Positions 26,038-36,811 of a stretch of DNA of 64,000 bases are shown here, one piece after another (the first letter of the stretch is position 1; the number at the start of each line of letters is the position of its first letter). The position numbers and the translations under genes were made by a program. Under the pieces are notes generated by a model. That model did no database searches and had not been told where the DNA came from. It was given only the letters and a program-made list of their open reading frames with translations. Source of the stretch: JAFEDN01 sp963818985 (GTDB lineage Bacteria; Pseudomonadota; Gammaproteobacteria; Coxiellales; Coxiellaceae); assembly GCA_963818985.1 (NCBI GenBank), contig CAWFUJ010000009.1, forward strand, positions 62,001 through 126,000, written 5' to 3'.

Positions 26038-29000
26038 TTAAACCAGCGCGAGCGCCATCTCGCCATTTTGGCTGATAGCGTGGTCAAACGCTAAATAAAT
26101 CACTGGCGTGGTAAATAAAGTTAGCACTTGACTCACCATAAATCCGGCGATAATCACAATTCCTAGTGGTCGTCGCAATTCCGCGCCCATGCCCCAGCCA
26201 AACGCTAGAGGTACCGCTCCGAGCATCGCCACCAATGTGGTCATTAAAATCGGTCGAAAACGCAGCATAGCTGCCTGAATAAATGGCTTCAGCTGAAGTT
26301 TTTTGTGATGACGTTCAAGCTCCAAAGCAAAGTCGATCATCAAAATCGCATTTTTCATCACGATGCCGATCAGCAGAATAATTCCGATAATGGCAATGAC
26401 ACTTAATGAATTACCCGTTAACCAAAGGGCCAGCAAAGCCCCAAGGCATGCCGAAGGTAAGGTCGATAAAATAGTCAGCGGATGAATATAACTTTCATAT
26501 AGAATTCCCAGCAAAATATATACCACGACAATGGCAGCTAACACCAACCAACCTTCATTGGCGAGTGAACTTTGAAATGCGGATGCTGCGCCTTCAAAAT
26601 GAGTTTCCATGCTCTTTGGCAGATTGAGTTCTTTCTTAGCGTTGTCAATGGCATGCACTGCGTTACCCAAAGCAGCGCCCGGGGCTAAATTAAATGAAAT
26701 GGTTGCAGCGGGAAATTGGCCTTGACGGTTAATCACTAAAGGCCCAATGCCGGTGCTTATACTGGTAAATGTTCGCAATGGCACCGCGCTGCCACCATTT
26801 GAATTAATATAAATATTTTCCAGAGCCTGTGGTTTTTGCTGTAATTCAGGCAAGGCTTCTAAAACAACTCGATATTGATTAGTTGGGTAAACATAATTGA
26901 TACTTGGCGCTGACCGAAGGCGTCATAGAGAATATCATCGATCGTTTGTGCAGTAATTCCTAATCGTGAAGCAGTATCACGATCAATATTAATATTAATT
27001 TTAAGACCAAGATTTTGCTGATCGCTGGAGACATCTTGAAGGATAGATATTTTTTTAAACCGTTGAATTATTAATGGGGTCCATTTGGCCAAATCCTCTA
27101 TGTTTGGCGAACTCACACTATACTGATATTGATTGCGGGTGACGCGATTATCAAGAGTGATATCTTGAGTCGGCTGCAAGTAAAGCTTTATTCCAGGCAC
27201 TTGTGCAAGATTTTTTTGTAAGCGATTAATAATGGCTTCAGCCCGGGCATCGCGTTGAGCCAATGGTTTTAAAGTGATGTAGATGCGGCCGCTATTAAGT
27301 GTGGTATTAATTCCGTCAATACCAATAAACGAGGAAATGTTTTCTACCGCCGGATCTTTTAATATAACTTGTGCAAGAGCATGCTGGCGTTCAACCATGG
27401 CTGCAAAAGAAATGGTTTGTGAGGCTTCGGAAATGCCTTGAATGACTCCAGAATCTTCAGCAGGAAAAAATCCTTTGGGAATAAAATAGATTAACAACAA
27501 GGTGATGAATAAGGTCAAAGCGGCGAAAATTAATGTGAGTCGGCGATGATTAATGACCCAACTCAGCCAAACACCATAACGCGCTAAAATGGGTGTTTGC
27601 ACATGATAAGCATGTCTGACCGGTTTTTGCGGATGTAAAATGCGTGAACACAACATGGGGGTTAACGTTAGAGAAATGAATCCAGACAGTAAAACCGCCA
27701 CAGCTAAGGTAATGGCAAATTCACGAAATAAACGACCGATGATTTCTTGCATAAATAACAGTGGAATAAGCACTGCAATTAAAGAAAGCGTTAACGATAA
27801 AATGGTAAAGCCAATTTGCCCAGAGCCCTTGTAAGCTGCTGAAAGAGGGGATTCACCATTTTCTATAAACCGGGAAATATTTTCAATCATAACTATAGCG
27901 TCATCCACGACAAATCCGGTGGCAATTATCAATGCCATTAAAGTGAGATTGTTAAGACTGAATCCGAACAGGTACATGATGCTAAAAGTTCCGATCAAAG
28001 ATAAAGGCACTGAAAAACTAGGGATAATGGTGGCATACACATTGCGTAGAAATATAAAGATCACCATGACGACCAAAGCAATAGCCAAAATTAATTCGAA
28101 TTGGGCATCAAATACTGAAGCGCGGATTGTCAAGGTGCGATCGGTGAGTATTGAAATTTGGATTGAGGAAGGCATAGCCGCTTGAATTTTAGGTAGTAAT
28201 TTTTTGATGCGATCGACGACAGCGATAACGTTGGCGCCGGGCTGACGTTGAATATTTAAAATAATCGCAGGAGTATTATTCATCCAAGCGGCTTGGTAAA
28301 CATTTTCTGTCGCATCGATCGCTTTGGCCACATCGCCGATTCTCACTGGCGAGCCTTGTTTGTAAGCGATAATAATTGGTCGGTAATCGACGCCTTTGAG
28401 GAGCTGATCATTAGCATTGATGATATAGGATTGCCGTGGGCCATCGAAGTTGCCCTTTGGGGTATTAACGTTAGCCGCGACAATCGCATTACGCAGATCT
28501 TCCAAAGTGAGGCCATACGATCCGAGCGCAGTAGGATTGGCTTGAATGCGTACCGCTGGACGCTGCCCACCGCTAATGCTAACTAATCCGATCCCAGGCA
28601 ATTGCGAAATTTTTTGGGCGAGGCGAGTATCGGCAAAATCTTCCACCTCGGATAACGAGGTAGTTTTTGAGGTAAGTGCTAAGGTTAGAATCGGGGCATC
28701 GGCCGGATTTACTTTGTTGTATATGGGAGGATTTGGAAGATCAGCAGGTAAATAAGTTGAAGCTGCATTGATGGCCTCCTGCACTTCTTGCTCTGCAACA
28801 TCGAGACTGGTTTGCAAGCTAAATTGCAGGGTAATATTCATCGATCCATTTGAACTAGTTGAAGTCATCTGGGTCAGGCCAGCCATCTCCCCCAATTGAC
28901 GTTCTAACGGTGCGGTAACTGAAGAAGCCATGACCTCTGGACTAGCTCCAGGATAGAAAGCCACCACTTGGATAGTCGGATAATCCACTTGCGGTAAAGC

Positions 29001-29105
29001 CGATACCGGTAATAATTTATAGGCCACAAAACCTGCGAGTAACAAGGCAACCATGATTAGGGAGGTTGCGACCGGCCGATTAATAAATGGACTTGATAAA
29101 CTCAT
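26038..29105 (-). pseudogene. mdtB: RND efflux permease, first pump subunit, one frameshift
   Basis: A near-complete 1,020-residue MdtB-like proton-driven drug exporter: LINRPVATSLIMV start, periplasmic loops, TGFVVDDAIVMIENI in TM4, GIVMKNAILMIDFALE in TM10, RPLGIVIIAGFMVSQVLTLFTTPVIY near the end. A single lost base near 26890 (ACCCAACTAAT where ACCCAAACTAAT would read TQTNQYRVVLEALPELQQK) splits it into 748 and about 270 residues. Everything else is intact, so this may be a functional gene with a sequencing error in an A run. Its ATG overlaps the mdtA stop (ATGA). Confidence 0.88.
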
Positions 29106-30250
29106 GCGACACTGCTTGGAGTGATGGTTACTTTTGCACCGTCTTTCAGTTGTTCTGCGCCTTCGGTGACAACTTGCTGATTGGCGGTAATGCCGCTGTT
29201 GATAACGGTGTATTCGCCATAAATCACGCTGGTGGTGACCGGTTTCACTTTAACTGTTTTGTTGGCATTTAATAGAAAGACAAAAGCGCCTTGAGGGCCT
29301 TGCTGAATGGCAGCGGTTGGCACAATAATGGCGTCCTTCAGGGTATTAACCTGCAAATCAATATTAATGAATTGATTTGGAAATAAAGTTGATTGCTTGT
29401 TTTCAAATAGCGCTTTCAGGTTGAAAGTGCCGGTGGCAGGGTTTACCTGATTATCCAGAGTGAGTAGTATGCCTGTCTCCAGTAAACGATGTTGGCTGCG
29501 GTCGTATGCTTTAGTTAACAATTTTTTTCCCGCTTGCAGGGGCAAAGTTACGTCGGGGATATTATCTTCAGGCAGTGCAAATTCAACCGTAATGGGTTGA
29601 ATGCTGTTGACGATTGCTAATGCAGTGGTTGGTTGAACATAATTACCCGGATCTACCAAACGTAATCCTATCCGGCCATCAATAGGTGAAATGACTTGGG
29701 TATAAATGAGATTGACTTTAACAGCCTCAACTTGTCCTTGATCAGATTTGACGGTGCCTTCCAATTGTTTCACTAAAGCGATTTGGGTCGCATAAACTTG
29801 TTGCGAAACCGCCCCCTTAGGATACAAGGTTTGATAGCGTTTTAAATCAACTTGAGCATTGGCCAGTTGCGCAAGATCGCGTTGCAATTGGCCTTCAAAT
29901 TGTTTGAGTTGGGCTAGATAGGGGCGAGGGTCAATTTTAGCCAGCAAATCCCCGGCTTTTACCATTTGCCCTTCTTTGTAAAGCACATCTAATAAAATGC
30001 CGCTGATTTGTGAAATGATTGTCACGCTATCCGTAGGCCTAACAGCTCCTAAACCAGAAAGATAAACTGGCACATCTTCAACTCGAGCAGTGGCTACGGT
30101 GACAGGGACAGTAGTCTTCGTCGATTTCACTGAATAAGAACAGGAACGTATACACAAAAGAATAATAATAACGCCTACCACTGCCAGTATCACTGCAGCA
30201 AGATATCTAAGGCCTCGTTTACGCCGAGGTGGCGGCGGTAAATACTCCAT
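29102..30250 (-). CDS. mdtA: RND efflux membrane-fusion protein (MdtA-like)
   Basis: A 382-residue periplasmic adaptor. One N-terminal membrane anchor (residues 17-35, LAAVILAVVGVIIILLC) is preceded by an Arg/Lys-rich start. Then come the HlyD/lipoyl halves (GILLDVLYKEGQMVKAGDLLAKID), a coiled hairpin (LAQLKQFEGQLQRDLAQLA), and the MFP beta barrel (PIDGRIGLRLVDPGNYVQ). It is the first gene of the mdtA-mdtB-mdtC-OMF operon. MdtABC in E. coli exports bile salts and novobiocin; substrates here are unknown. Confidence 0.93.
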   Translation of the reverse strand: MEYLPPPPRRKRGLRYLAAVILAVVGVIIILLCIRSCSYSVKSTKTTVPVTVATARVEDVPVYLSGLGAVRPTDSVTIISQISGILLDVLYKEGQMVKAGDLLAKIDPRPYLAQLKQFEGQLQRDLAQLANAQVDLKRYQTLYPKGAVSQQVYATQIALVKQLEGTVKSDQGQVEAVKVNLIYTQVISPIDGRIGLRLVDPGNYVQPTTALAIVNSIQPITVEFALPEDNIPDVTLPLQAGKKLLTKAYDRSQHRLLETGILLTLDNQVNPATGTFNLKALFENKQSTLFPNQFINIDLQVNTLKDAIIVPTAAIQQGPQGAFVFLLNANKTVKVKPVTTSVIYGEYTVINSGITANQQVVTEGAEQLKDGAKVTITPSSVA

Positions 30251-30376
30251 GGGACTGCATCCGTGTAGCCACTTTAATCAGGGTGTATGATAACACCTTC
30301 AGATTGTAATTTCGAAAATTGATGCTAGGCAATTCAAATTTTTTCTCTCATATCAAAAATGCAAGAGAGTGGTGGT

Positions 30377-31600
30377 CTAATTGATTTCAGCTATTAATTT
30401 TTTCTTTGCGGATCGATGTCGCTCTCTGCGTTCTACGTCAATGTATTTATCAGTTGTGGCGCTGGAACTATGACCTGCATCGTCGCGAACATGTTCACGT
30501 GGTCGATGTTTAACATCATCAGAAATTCCCGTATGCCTTAACCAATGCACGGTTGCTTCCATTAAAGATTCAGCTTCTTCTTGAAAATTATCTTGTTGCA
30601 ATTGCTCTATGGCTTTATCAAAACAATCTTGGACTATTCTTCTAAGGTAGTTGGTGCTTGAAATTGGACCCTTACTTTTATTTTTAGGCAATAGTGGCGA
30701 ATGATCCGCTGGTGAGGGCAGCATAGATAACCCTAAATATTTTCGCCAGCGTTTTAACGCGCTGAGCATAGCATCGCTGACTGCAATCTGGCGTTGTTTG
30801 TTGCCTTTACCCACTGTATTGAACCACCAATTACCGTCGGCGTCGCGTTCGAAATCATGCATAGTGGGAGACCAACGTTGGCTTGCGGCTAATTCTGAAA
30901 TGCGTAAATACATCGAATAAAGGGCTGACATAATAAATAACGTGCGTTCGTGGTAATAGGGATCTTGTTCGGCCATGGTTTTTGCGGTAGTGATCACGTA
31001 TTGCCATTGTAACTCTGATAGGCGTCTAATTTTACTCGGTCCTTGCTGACGACGAATAAATTTACTTTTTTGACGAATTAAAGCCACCGGATTCATATTG
31101 ACATATTCTTCTTGCAACAAATAATTGAAAAAAGTGCTCAAAATCGCAAAAATTTCTTTTACAGCGCCCGCTGACAAATCAAATTTTTCGATTTCAAGTG
31201 CGATACCTTGGCGATGAGCTGATTTGGAAACTGTGACGACAAAAGGTCGCCATTGCGGATTTGGTTGCCGATAGCCTTCTTTATCAATAAAACGAGGAGC
31301 TTTTTTTGTTCCAATCCATGAGCTCGGTGGTTGGTGGCAGAAGTGAATAAATAATTCCATATCAGTCCGAGTAAGCGTTCCTAGTGATTTTTTGGCGATA
31401 TGGCAGGCCCATTGTAATAAACGTTCTACTTCGCGACGATAAGAATTAAAGGTGCCTTTACTGCCGGTATAACAACGTAAAAAAGCTGCGGCATGTTTAT
31501 AATCATCCCTATTAAGTTGGGGGTAAAGGGAAAAGTCGGCGGTGGTTTCAATATTTTCTAAACTATCGAATAAGGCTAATGGGGGCGATGGTAATGACAT
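30377..31600 (-). CDS. stand-alone tyrosine recombinase/integrase
   Basis: A 407-residue site-specific recombinase. An N-terminal SAM-like core-binding domain (residues 30-165) is followed by the catalytic domain with all key residues: Arg in YSMYLRISELA, Lys in GKGNKQRQI, HWLRHTG (His and Arg), DDAGHSSSATTDKYI (His and the Tyr nucleophile). It is larger than XerC/XerD (about 300) owing to insertions around residues 90-140. No excisionase, phage gene or tRNA attachment site lies beside it, so it may be a domesticated recombinase or the remnant of an integrated element. Confidence 0.9.
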   Translation of the reverse strand: MSLPSPPLALFDSLENIETTADFSLYPQLNRDDYKHAAAFLRCYTGSKGTFNSYRREVERLLQWACHIAKKSLGTLTRTDMELFIHFCHQPPSSWIGTKKAPRFIDKEGYRQPNPQWRPFVVTVSKSAHRQGIALEIEKFDLSAGAVKEIFAILSTFFNYLLQEEYVNMNPVALIRQKSKFIRRQQGPSKIRRLSELQWQYVITTAKTMAEQDPYYHERTLFIMSALYSMYLRISELAASQRWSPTMHDFERDADGNWWFNTVGKGNKQRQIAVSDAMLSALKRWRKYLGLSMLPSPADHSPLLPKNKSKGPISSTNYLRRIVQDCFDKAIEQLQQDNFQEEAESLMEATVHWLRHTGISDDVKHRPREHVRDDAGHSSSATTDKYIDVERRERHRSAKKKLIAEIN

Positions 31601-31691
31601 GGTTCGGATTCCAGATATTATTCTTTGCCATCATTATCCAAACTTTGAGTTTAATGTCAATTACTCTCCTAAAAAGGGTGCGATTAAATGC

Positions 31692-31722
31692 CGTCATCCC
31701 GCGATCAAGTCGCGGGATGACG
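31692..31722. repeat. family D palindrome (CGTCATCCCGCGA)
   Basis: Perfect 13-bp arms CGTCATCCCGCGA/TCGCGGGATGACG around TCAAG. It lies between the 3' end of the lysine-rich gene and the 5' end of the integrase gene, both on the minus strand. It may act as a transcript-end hairpin for the former, though no T-run follows. Confidence 0.65.
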
Positions 31723-31744
31723 AAACTCAATATCTGTTATGAAA

Positions 31745-32230
31745 TTATTTAGAAGTTTTACTTTTTTTAGTCTTTTTAGTCGATTTGCTAGCGACTTTTT
31801 TCCCATGCTTTTTTTGAAATAATTCTGTGACAGTAGTAAAAGCCTTTGCTAAGGCTTGATAATAGGTTTGACGAATTTGTGCATGATTCAAAAGCGTTTG
31901 AGCTTTTTCAATCTTTTTATTAAGAGTGTTAAAAGTTTTAGAAGCGCGATTGAAAGCTGTTTTACTTTTAGCTAACGATTTTTTTGCTGCATCAGTTGCT
32001 TTGATTTTAACGCGATTAGAAGCCTCAATTCTTTTCTCTCGAGTTTTCTTTAGCAAGTTCTGAGCTTTATTAAGCTTAATTTTTAATTGATCCAATTGGT
32101 GATCAGCTTTTTTAATATCATTCGTCACTCTTTTTTTTAAGGTTTCTGGAAGGTCTTGAACCTCAGCATACCAATGAATCACTGTTTTAACAGTATCCTT
32201 TAGCGGATTAAAACTTTTAGTTTTGGGCAT
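31745..32230 (-). CDS. lysine-rich coiled-coil, H1-like protein
   Basis: A 161-residue protein I cannot assign to a named family. Residues 35-130 are predicted helical with heptad-like Leu/Ala spacing (NDIKKADHQLDQLKIKLNKAQNLL) and high Lys; the C-terminus is a basic tail (KKHGKKVASKSTKKTKK). This resembles phasin-like or H1-like nucleoid proteins. ATG 32230 has AAGGAG nearby; the upstream in-frame start at 32332 would overlap the AI-2E gene and adds unrelated sequence. With the protein at 7977 it makes two very basic proteins in the window. Confidence 0.7.
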   Translation of the reverse strand: MPKTKSFNPLKDTVKTVIHWYAEVQDLPETLKKRVTNDIKKADHQLDQLKIKLNKAQNLLKKTREKRIEASNRVKIKATDAAKKSLAKSKTAFNRASKTFNTLNKKIEKAQTLLNHAQIRQTYYQALAKAFTTVTELFQKKHGKKVASKSTKKTKKSKTSK

Positions 32231-32282
32231 AACACACTCCTTGTTAGAAAAACTATAGCATGAAAACAATTTGGTCTCAACA

Positions 32283-33419
32283 TCATTCCTCACCCTCCAT
32301 AAATTTACTGATGGGGAAAAGAGGTTTGACATTATTACAAATTATTTTGATAACTGAAAGCATTGGCACGGCAATTAATGCGCCGGCAACACCCCATAAC
32401 CAACCGCCAAAAACAACCCCGACAAAAACGATAACAGGATGTAGGGTTAATCCGCGACTAAGGAGTAAGGGGACAACGAAATTACCGCAAGTTGAAACCA
32501 CAGTAAAAAAGGTAATAGGAACCAATAATATGTGCGCCAATCCTGTAAAGGTTAACAATGAGGTAATAGCGACAAAAACAGTGCCGATAATGACGCCAAT
32601 ATAAGGAATAAATTCAAGAACACCGGCGAGTAAACCCCAAAGGATGGGATCAGGCATATGGTAAAAGAAAAAAATGATGCTAATGACTATCGCTAAGACG
32701 ACCCCAGTTAAGAATTTAATCAACAAAAATCGATTTATTTCATGCCTAATTTCTTTAGCTATTAATATGGCTTCCTTTTTTTGATTTAATTCAGGAAGGA
32801 TTTCAACAATTTTTAATAATATAAAATCTCCAGAAGCCAGTAGAAAATATAACAACAGCAGAATAAATGTAAGCTGACTAAAAAACGCGCCGGTGGCACT
32901 AAAGAGAAAACTATACGGAGATTTTTCTGCTGTAACAGTGATTTCTTGTTTATTTTGATTAGGACTAACTTGCGTGGTTTTTTGTAATCGATCTTTGATG
33001 AGAATGAAGCCCTTAATTGGTTTTTGAAACGGTTTTATTATTGAATCAATTTTATTTCCAACTTGGGAAAAATTTTCCGGTGCCTTATTTAACCATTGAT
33101 TTGCAGGGCTTGAAAGTGAGTAAAAGCCATAGCCCATGGCTAAAAGCAAGAGTAAAATCACTAATAACGCACTAATGATCGGAGGGATTCTTATTTTTTT
33201 AAAAACTCGAATGATGGGTTCTAATAATAAATTTAAAAGAATTGCAATGGTAATGGGTAAAAAGATGGACTTAGCAAAATATAAGGTATAAAAACATCCA
33301 AGAATGAATAAACCAGTGATAGCCTGTGATTTTTTATAGGAATATGCTGGATGAAAATCTACTTTGGAAGACAATTCAGGCGTTTCGGTAGGTTTATTGG
33401 TTAAATTATCATTTTCCAT
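32283..33419 (-). CDS. AI-2E family (PerM-like) transporter
   Basis: A 378-residue inner-membrane protein with about eight hydrophobic segments. The family hallmark near residues 255-320 is present: LLAGVLEFIPYIGVIIGTV and HPVIVFVGVVFGGWLWGVAGALIAVPML. Members export AI-2 (TqsA), act as permeases (PerM) or as Na+/H+ antiporters, so the substrate is open. An AAGGATG lies upstream of the ATG. It follows ligD by 43 bp on the same strand. Confidence 0.92.
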   Translation of the reverse strand: MENDNLTNKPTETPELSSKVDFHPAYSYKKSQAITGLFILGCFYTLYFAKSIFLPITIAILLNLLLEPIIRVFKKIRIPPIISALLVILLLLLAMGYGFYSLSSPANQWLNKAPENFSQVGNKIDSIIKPFQKPIKGFILIKDRLQKTTQVSPNQNKQEITVTAEKSPYSFLFSATGAFFSQLTFILLLLYFLLASGDFILLKIVEILPELNQKKEAILIAKEIRHEINRFLLIKFLTGVVLAIVISIIFFFYHMPDPILWGLLAGVLEFIPYIGVIIGTVFVAITSLLTFTGLAHILLVPITFFTVVSTCGNFVVPLLLSRGLTLHPVIVFVGVVFGGWLWGVAGALIAVPMLSVIKIICNNVKPLFPISKFMEGEE

Positions 33420-33462
33420 TTTTAATCATCCTTGATTAAGTAGTTCTAATTATAATACAGTT

Positions 33463-35880
33463 TTAAAGTTTTTTAAGAATAGACTCCAGGTTAATTCCTT
33501 TAGCTGTTAACAGGTTTTGCCATAAATCACCCTGTTTTTCTATACGCTTTAGGATAGTTTTTATAGTGAATTTCGCAGGCTGTAAGCGCGAATTTACTTC
33601 CCGCCAATGTAAAGGAGTGGAAACAAGAGCGCCTAAAGTGGGTCGAGCGGAATAGGGGGCCGCTAAAGTTTGGCCAAAACGATTCTGCAAATAATCAATA
33701 TACACTTTACCTTGACGCTTAGAAGGGGAGCGAATCACGCTGGTTATGTCGGGTATTCGCTTATTGGCTTCGATGGCAATTAATTCAGCAAATTGAACCG
33801 ACTGATCATAAGTGTATTTGGCTCCTAACGGGATATAAATATGTAAACCAGTGGCTCCTGAAGTTTTACAGAAACTTTCCACGCCAATTTTTTCAAGCAA
33901 ACGATGAATAGTTTGTGCGGTTTTAACTACACTTGAAAAATTAATTGATTCAGGATCCAAATCAATCACGCAAAAATCTGGATACTCTAAGGTTTTGACC
34001 CGTGATAGCCAAGGATTCATTTCAATGCAGCCAAGATTGGCTAGATAGATTAACGTTGCTGAGTTTTCACAAAGTAAATAATGAATATTTCTATTTAAAT
34101 GATGAGAGTGAATAATTTTATGTGGTATCCATTTAGGTGCTTTGGGATAGTTTTTTTGATAAAATCCTTCATCTTCAATTCCGTGCGGATGACGATGCAA
34201 CACCATAGGACGATGCTTTAAATAAGGTAAAATTATATTGGAAATTTTTTGATAGTATTCCAGTAGATCTCCTTTAGTATAGCCTGATTTAGGCCAAAAA
34301 ACTTTATTTTGATGAGTTAATTTAACTGTATGACCATCGATCTTAATCTGTTCATCTTTTTCTGTTAATAACTCATCTGGAAATACTTGTTCGCTTTCAC
34401 GATGTACTTCTTTAGCGGATTTATCCTCTCGCAGCCCAATAAAAATGGGTTGGCGTAAATGTCCGTCGTCGGTCCATTCAGTAAAACTGACTTCGCATAT
34501 TAATTCTGGTTTTACCCACGTGGCTGGCGCATTAATTTTAGGAGGCGTTGCAAAAGCAGAATGATCGATAATCAATTTATCTAAACGGTTTTTAATAAAA
34601 ATTCGATTTTTTTCATCGGGCACACCCACATGGCCAACGTAGTACAGCTGCTGATCTTTGTATATTCCAACAATAAGAGCGCCGAGATAAGTGCGCCCAC
34701 CTCGAGGTGCAGTATAGCCACCTATGATAACTTCTTGTCTTTTTTGGGTTTTAACCTTTAACCAACTGTGACTTCTTTGTCCATTCTCATAAATGCTTTG
34801 GGAATCTTTTGCCATAATTCCCTCTAATTTTTGTTGATTGGCAAGTTTGAAAAAATCTTTGCCGTACTGCTCTATATGATCGCTGATGCGGATATGTTGC
34901 AAATTAGACAATATTTTTGGGGTAAATATCTTGGTTAAGAGATACTTTCGTTGATGAAGCGGCAAATCACGAAGGTCATAACCTTTAAACCAAATAATAT
35001 CAAAAACATAATATAACAATATCCCATCCCTGGTTTGTTGATATTGTTGTAGCAATTGAAATCGTGAGCGCCCCATTTCATCCACAACAACGATCTCCCC
35101 ATCAAGGATTGCTTCAATTTCAAATTTCGCTAGTTCATTAGCAACAGGTTTAAAGTTTTCACTAAAATCAATCTGATTTCGTGATGAAAGCTGCACTTTT
35201 TTGTGGTTTATATATGCAATAATCCGATACCCATCCCATTTTATTTCAAAAAACCATTTTGGACGATCAAATGGTTCATTGACTAGATGAGCCAACATAG
35301 GTTTAATATTTTTAGGTATTGGTTTTTTGACAGCTATTTTCAGCACTGAACTGATCTCTTTATCTAATTTTGCAGTACGCACTGACTTGTTTTTTTTTAA
35401 TATATCGATATTTTTGGATTTATCATCTAATTTTTTAATCAATAACCAATTTTTTTCGGTATTTTTTAATTTTATTAATGTAAATTCTCCTTTGAGTTTT
35501 TTACCATGGAGAATAAAATTAAGATGTCCATTCTTTAAATTATTTGAGCCCTTTATTTCATAAAATCCTTCGTCCCAAATAATAACTTTACCTGCGCCAT
35601 AATTTCCAGGTGGAATAATGCCTTCAAAATCTTTATATTCTAAAGGATGATCTTCGACCATTATTGCTAAACGTTTATCCTCTGGATTTAAAGAAGGTCC
35701 TTTTGGAACCGCCCAACTTTTTAAAGATCCATTCATTTCTAAACGAAAATCATAGTGAAGATGAGATGCAAAATGTTTTTGAACTACAAAATGTAGTTTA
35801 TTTGAAGATTTTTTGTTAGAACCCTTGGGTTCAGGGGTGTTACTAAATTTCCTTTTACTTTTATACTCGTTTAATCCCAT
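33463..35880 (-). CDS. ligD: multifunctional DNA ligase D (NHEJ)
   Basis: An 805-residue protein with the three LigD activities in the Pseudomonas order. Residues 1-165: 3'-phosphoesterase (HFVVQKHFASHLHYDFRLE, IIPPGNYGAG). Residues 190-510: ATP-dependent ligase with nucleotidyl-Lys motif FEIKWDGYR and LDGEIVV. Residues 530-805: polymerase/primase (POL) domain with VIDLDPE and KTSGATGLHIYIPL. It fills gaps and seals double-strand breaks bound by Ku. It starts 3 bp after the ku stop, so the pair is translated together. The lineage's need for NHEJ suggests non-growing or desiccated states. Confidence 0.97.
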   Translation of the reverse strand: MGLNEYKSKRKFSNTPEPKGSNKKSSNKLHFVVQKHFASHLHYDFRLEMNGSLKSWAVPKGPSLNPEDKRLAIMVEDHPLEYKDFEGIIPPGNYGAGKVIIWDEGFYEIKGSNNLKNGHLNFILHGKKLKGEFTLIKLKNTEKNWLLIKKLDDKSKNIDILKKNKSVRTAKLDKEISSVLKIAVKKPIPKNIKPMLAHLVNEPFDRPKWFFEIKWDGYRIIAYINHKKVQLSSRNQIDFSENFKPVANELAKFEIEAILDGEIVVVDEMGRSRFQLLQQYQQTRDGILLYYVFDIIWFKGYDLRDLPLHQRKYLLTKIFTPKILSNLQHIRISDHIEQYGKDFFKLANQQKLEGIMAKDSQSIYENGQRSHSWLKVKTQKRQEVIIGGYTAPRGGRTYLGALIVGIYKDQQLYYVGHVGVPDEKNRIFIKNRLDKLIIDHSAFATPPKINAPATWVKPELICEVSFTEWTDDGHLRQPIFIGLREDKSAKEVHRESEQVFPDELLTEKDEQIKIDGHTVKLTHQNKVFWPKSGYTKGDLLEYYQKISNIILPYLKHRPMVLHRHPHGIEDEGFYQKNYPKAPKWIPHKIIHSHHLNRNIHYLLCENSATLIYLANLGCIEMNPWLSRVKTLEYPDFCVIDLDPESINFSSVVKTAQTIHRLLEKIGVESFCKTSGATGLHIYIPLGAKYTYDQSVQFAELIAIEANKRIPDITSVIRSPSKRQGKVYIDYLQNRFGQTLAAPYSARPTLGALVSTPLHWREVNSRLQPAKFTIKTILKRIEKQGDLWQNLLTAKGINLESILKKL

Positions 35881-35883
35881 AAG

Positions 35884-36705
35884 TTAAGCTGCCATATGTC
35901 TTTCCGAGGTGCGATTATTTCGTCTATATTTTTTATTTTTTTCTGCTTGTTTAAGGCTGGCTTTTAGCACAAACATTAAATCTTTTGCTTTGGTATTTAT
36001 TGGTTTTTTACCTTTAATTTTTGGTTTCTTACCTGCAGCTTTTTCCTGGATAATACTCTTAAGTTCCTCTTTATAAGTGTCTTTAAATTGGTGTGGATTA
36101 AAACGTTTACTTAATTGTTTTATTAAAGCAAGCGCCATATTTATTTCTTGAGCTTTAAATTGAGTAACCTTGGGAATTTTTAATTGCTTTACATCACGTA
36201 TTTCATCGATAAAACGCATTGAATTGAGAACAAGGACATTATCAATAGATTTAAGTAGGGCAAGATGTTCTCGATTATGTAAAACAAACTTAGCTACTGC
36301 TACTTTTTTTGATCGTGACAGGGCTTCGCGCAGTAAAGAATAAGCTTTGTCAGCGCCTTTTTCGGGTTCAAGATAATACGGTTTTTCAAACAATCGTAAA
36401 TCCAATTCTTTTTCATTTATAAATTCGATAATATCGATGGTGTGAGTAGCATGGACGTTAGCTTTCTCAAAATCTTGATCGTCAAGCATTATAAATTCGT
36501 TTTTTTGAAATTCATATCCTTTGATGACCTCTGAGTATGAAACTTCTTTACCCTCAGCACGACATATTTTGGCGTAACGAATCGGTGAATTATCTTTATT
36601 ATGCAGCATCTTAAGGTTTACTCTAGGGTCTTCTGAGCCACTATATAGTTTGATAGGGATGTTAACCAACCCAAAACTAATTGAACCGCTCCAGATAGCA
36701 TGCAT
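35884..36705 (-). CDS. ku: Ku DNA end-binding protein
   Basis: A 273-residue bacterial Ku that rings DNA ends and recruits LigD. The start MHAIWSGSISFGLVNIPIKLY is the hallmark of the family; EKPYYLEPEKGADKAYSLLREAL and the FVLHNREHLALLK core strand follow, with a basic C-terminal tail (KGKKPINTKAK). AGGAGG precedes the ATG at a good distance. It is the first gene of the ku-ligD pair. Confidence 0.97.
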   Translation of the reverse strand: MHAIWSGSISFGLVNIPIKLYSGSEDPRVNLKMLHNKDNSPIRYAKICRAEGKEVSYSEVIKGYEFQKNEFIMLDDQDFEKANVHATHTIDIIEFINEKELDLRLFEKPYYLEPEKGADKAYSLLREALSRSKKVAVAKFVLHNREHLALLKSIDNVLVLNSMRFIDEIRDVKQLKIPKVTQFKAQEINMALALIKQLSKRFNPHQFKDTYKEELKSIIQEKAAGKKPKIKGKKPINTKAKDLMFVLKASLKQAEKNKKYRRNNRTSERHMAA

Positions 36706-36729
36706 ACCGACCTCCTATAGATTCTTACC

Positions 36730-36811
36730 TTAAAAAACGTGTGCAAAAATCCATATGATAACCAATATGCCAATAGGCACTCCTAAGAGCCATGCTATTA
36801 AGATATTTCAT
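36730..36811 (-). pseudogene. tiny hydrophobic gene overlapping DUF1328, one-base frameshift
   Basis: After the DUF1328 stop the same frame stays open for 25 codons of strongly hydrophobic residues (LIAWLLGVPIGILV...IFAHVF) ending at TAA. No start codon is in frame, but an ATG overlaps the DUF1328 TGA (ATGA). Removing one A from the AAA that follows (ATGAAATATC to ATGAATATC) would give a 26-residue single-pass membrane protein. Either an A was over-called or the gene is dead. Confidence 0.4.
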
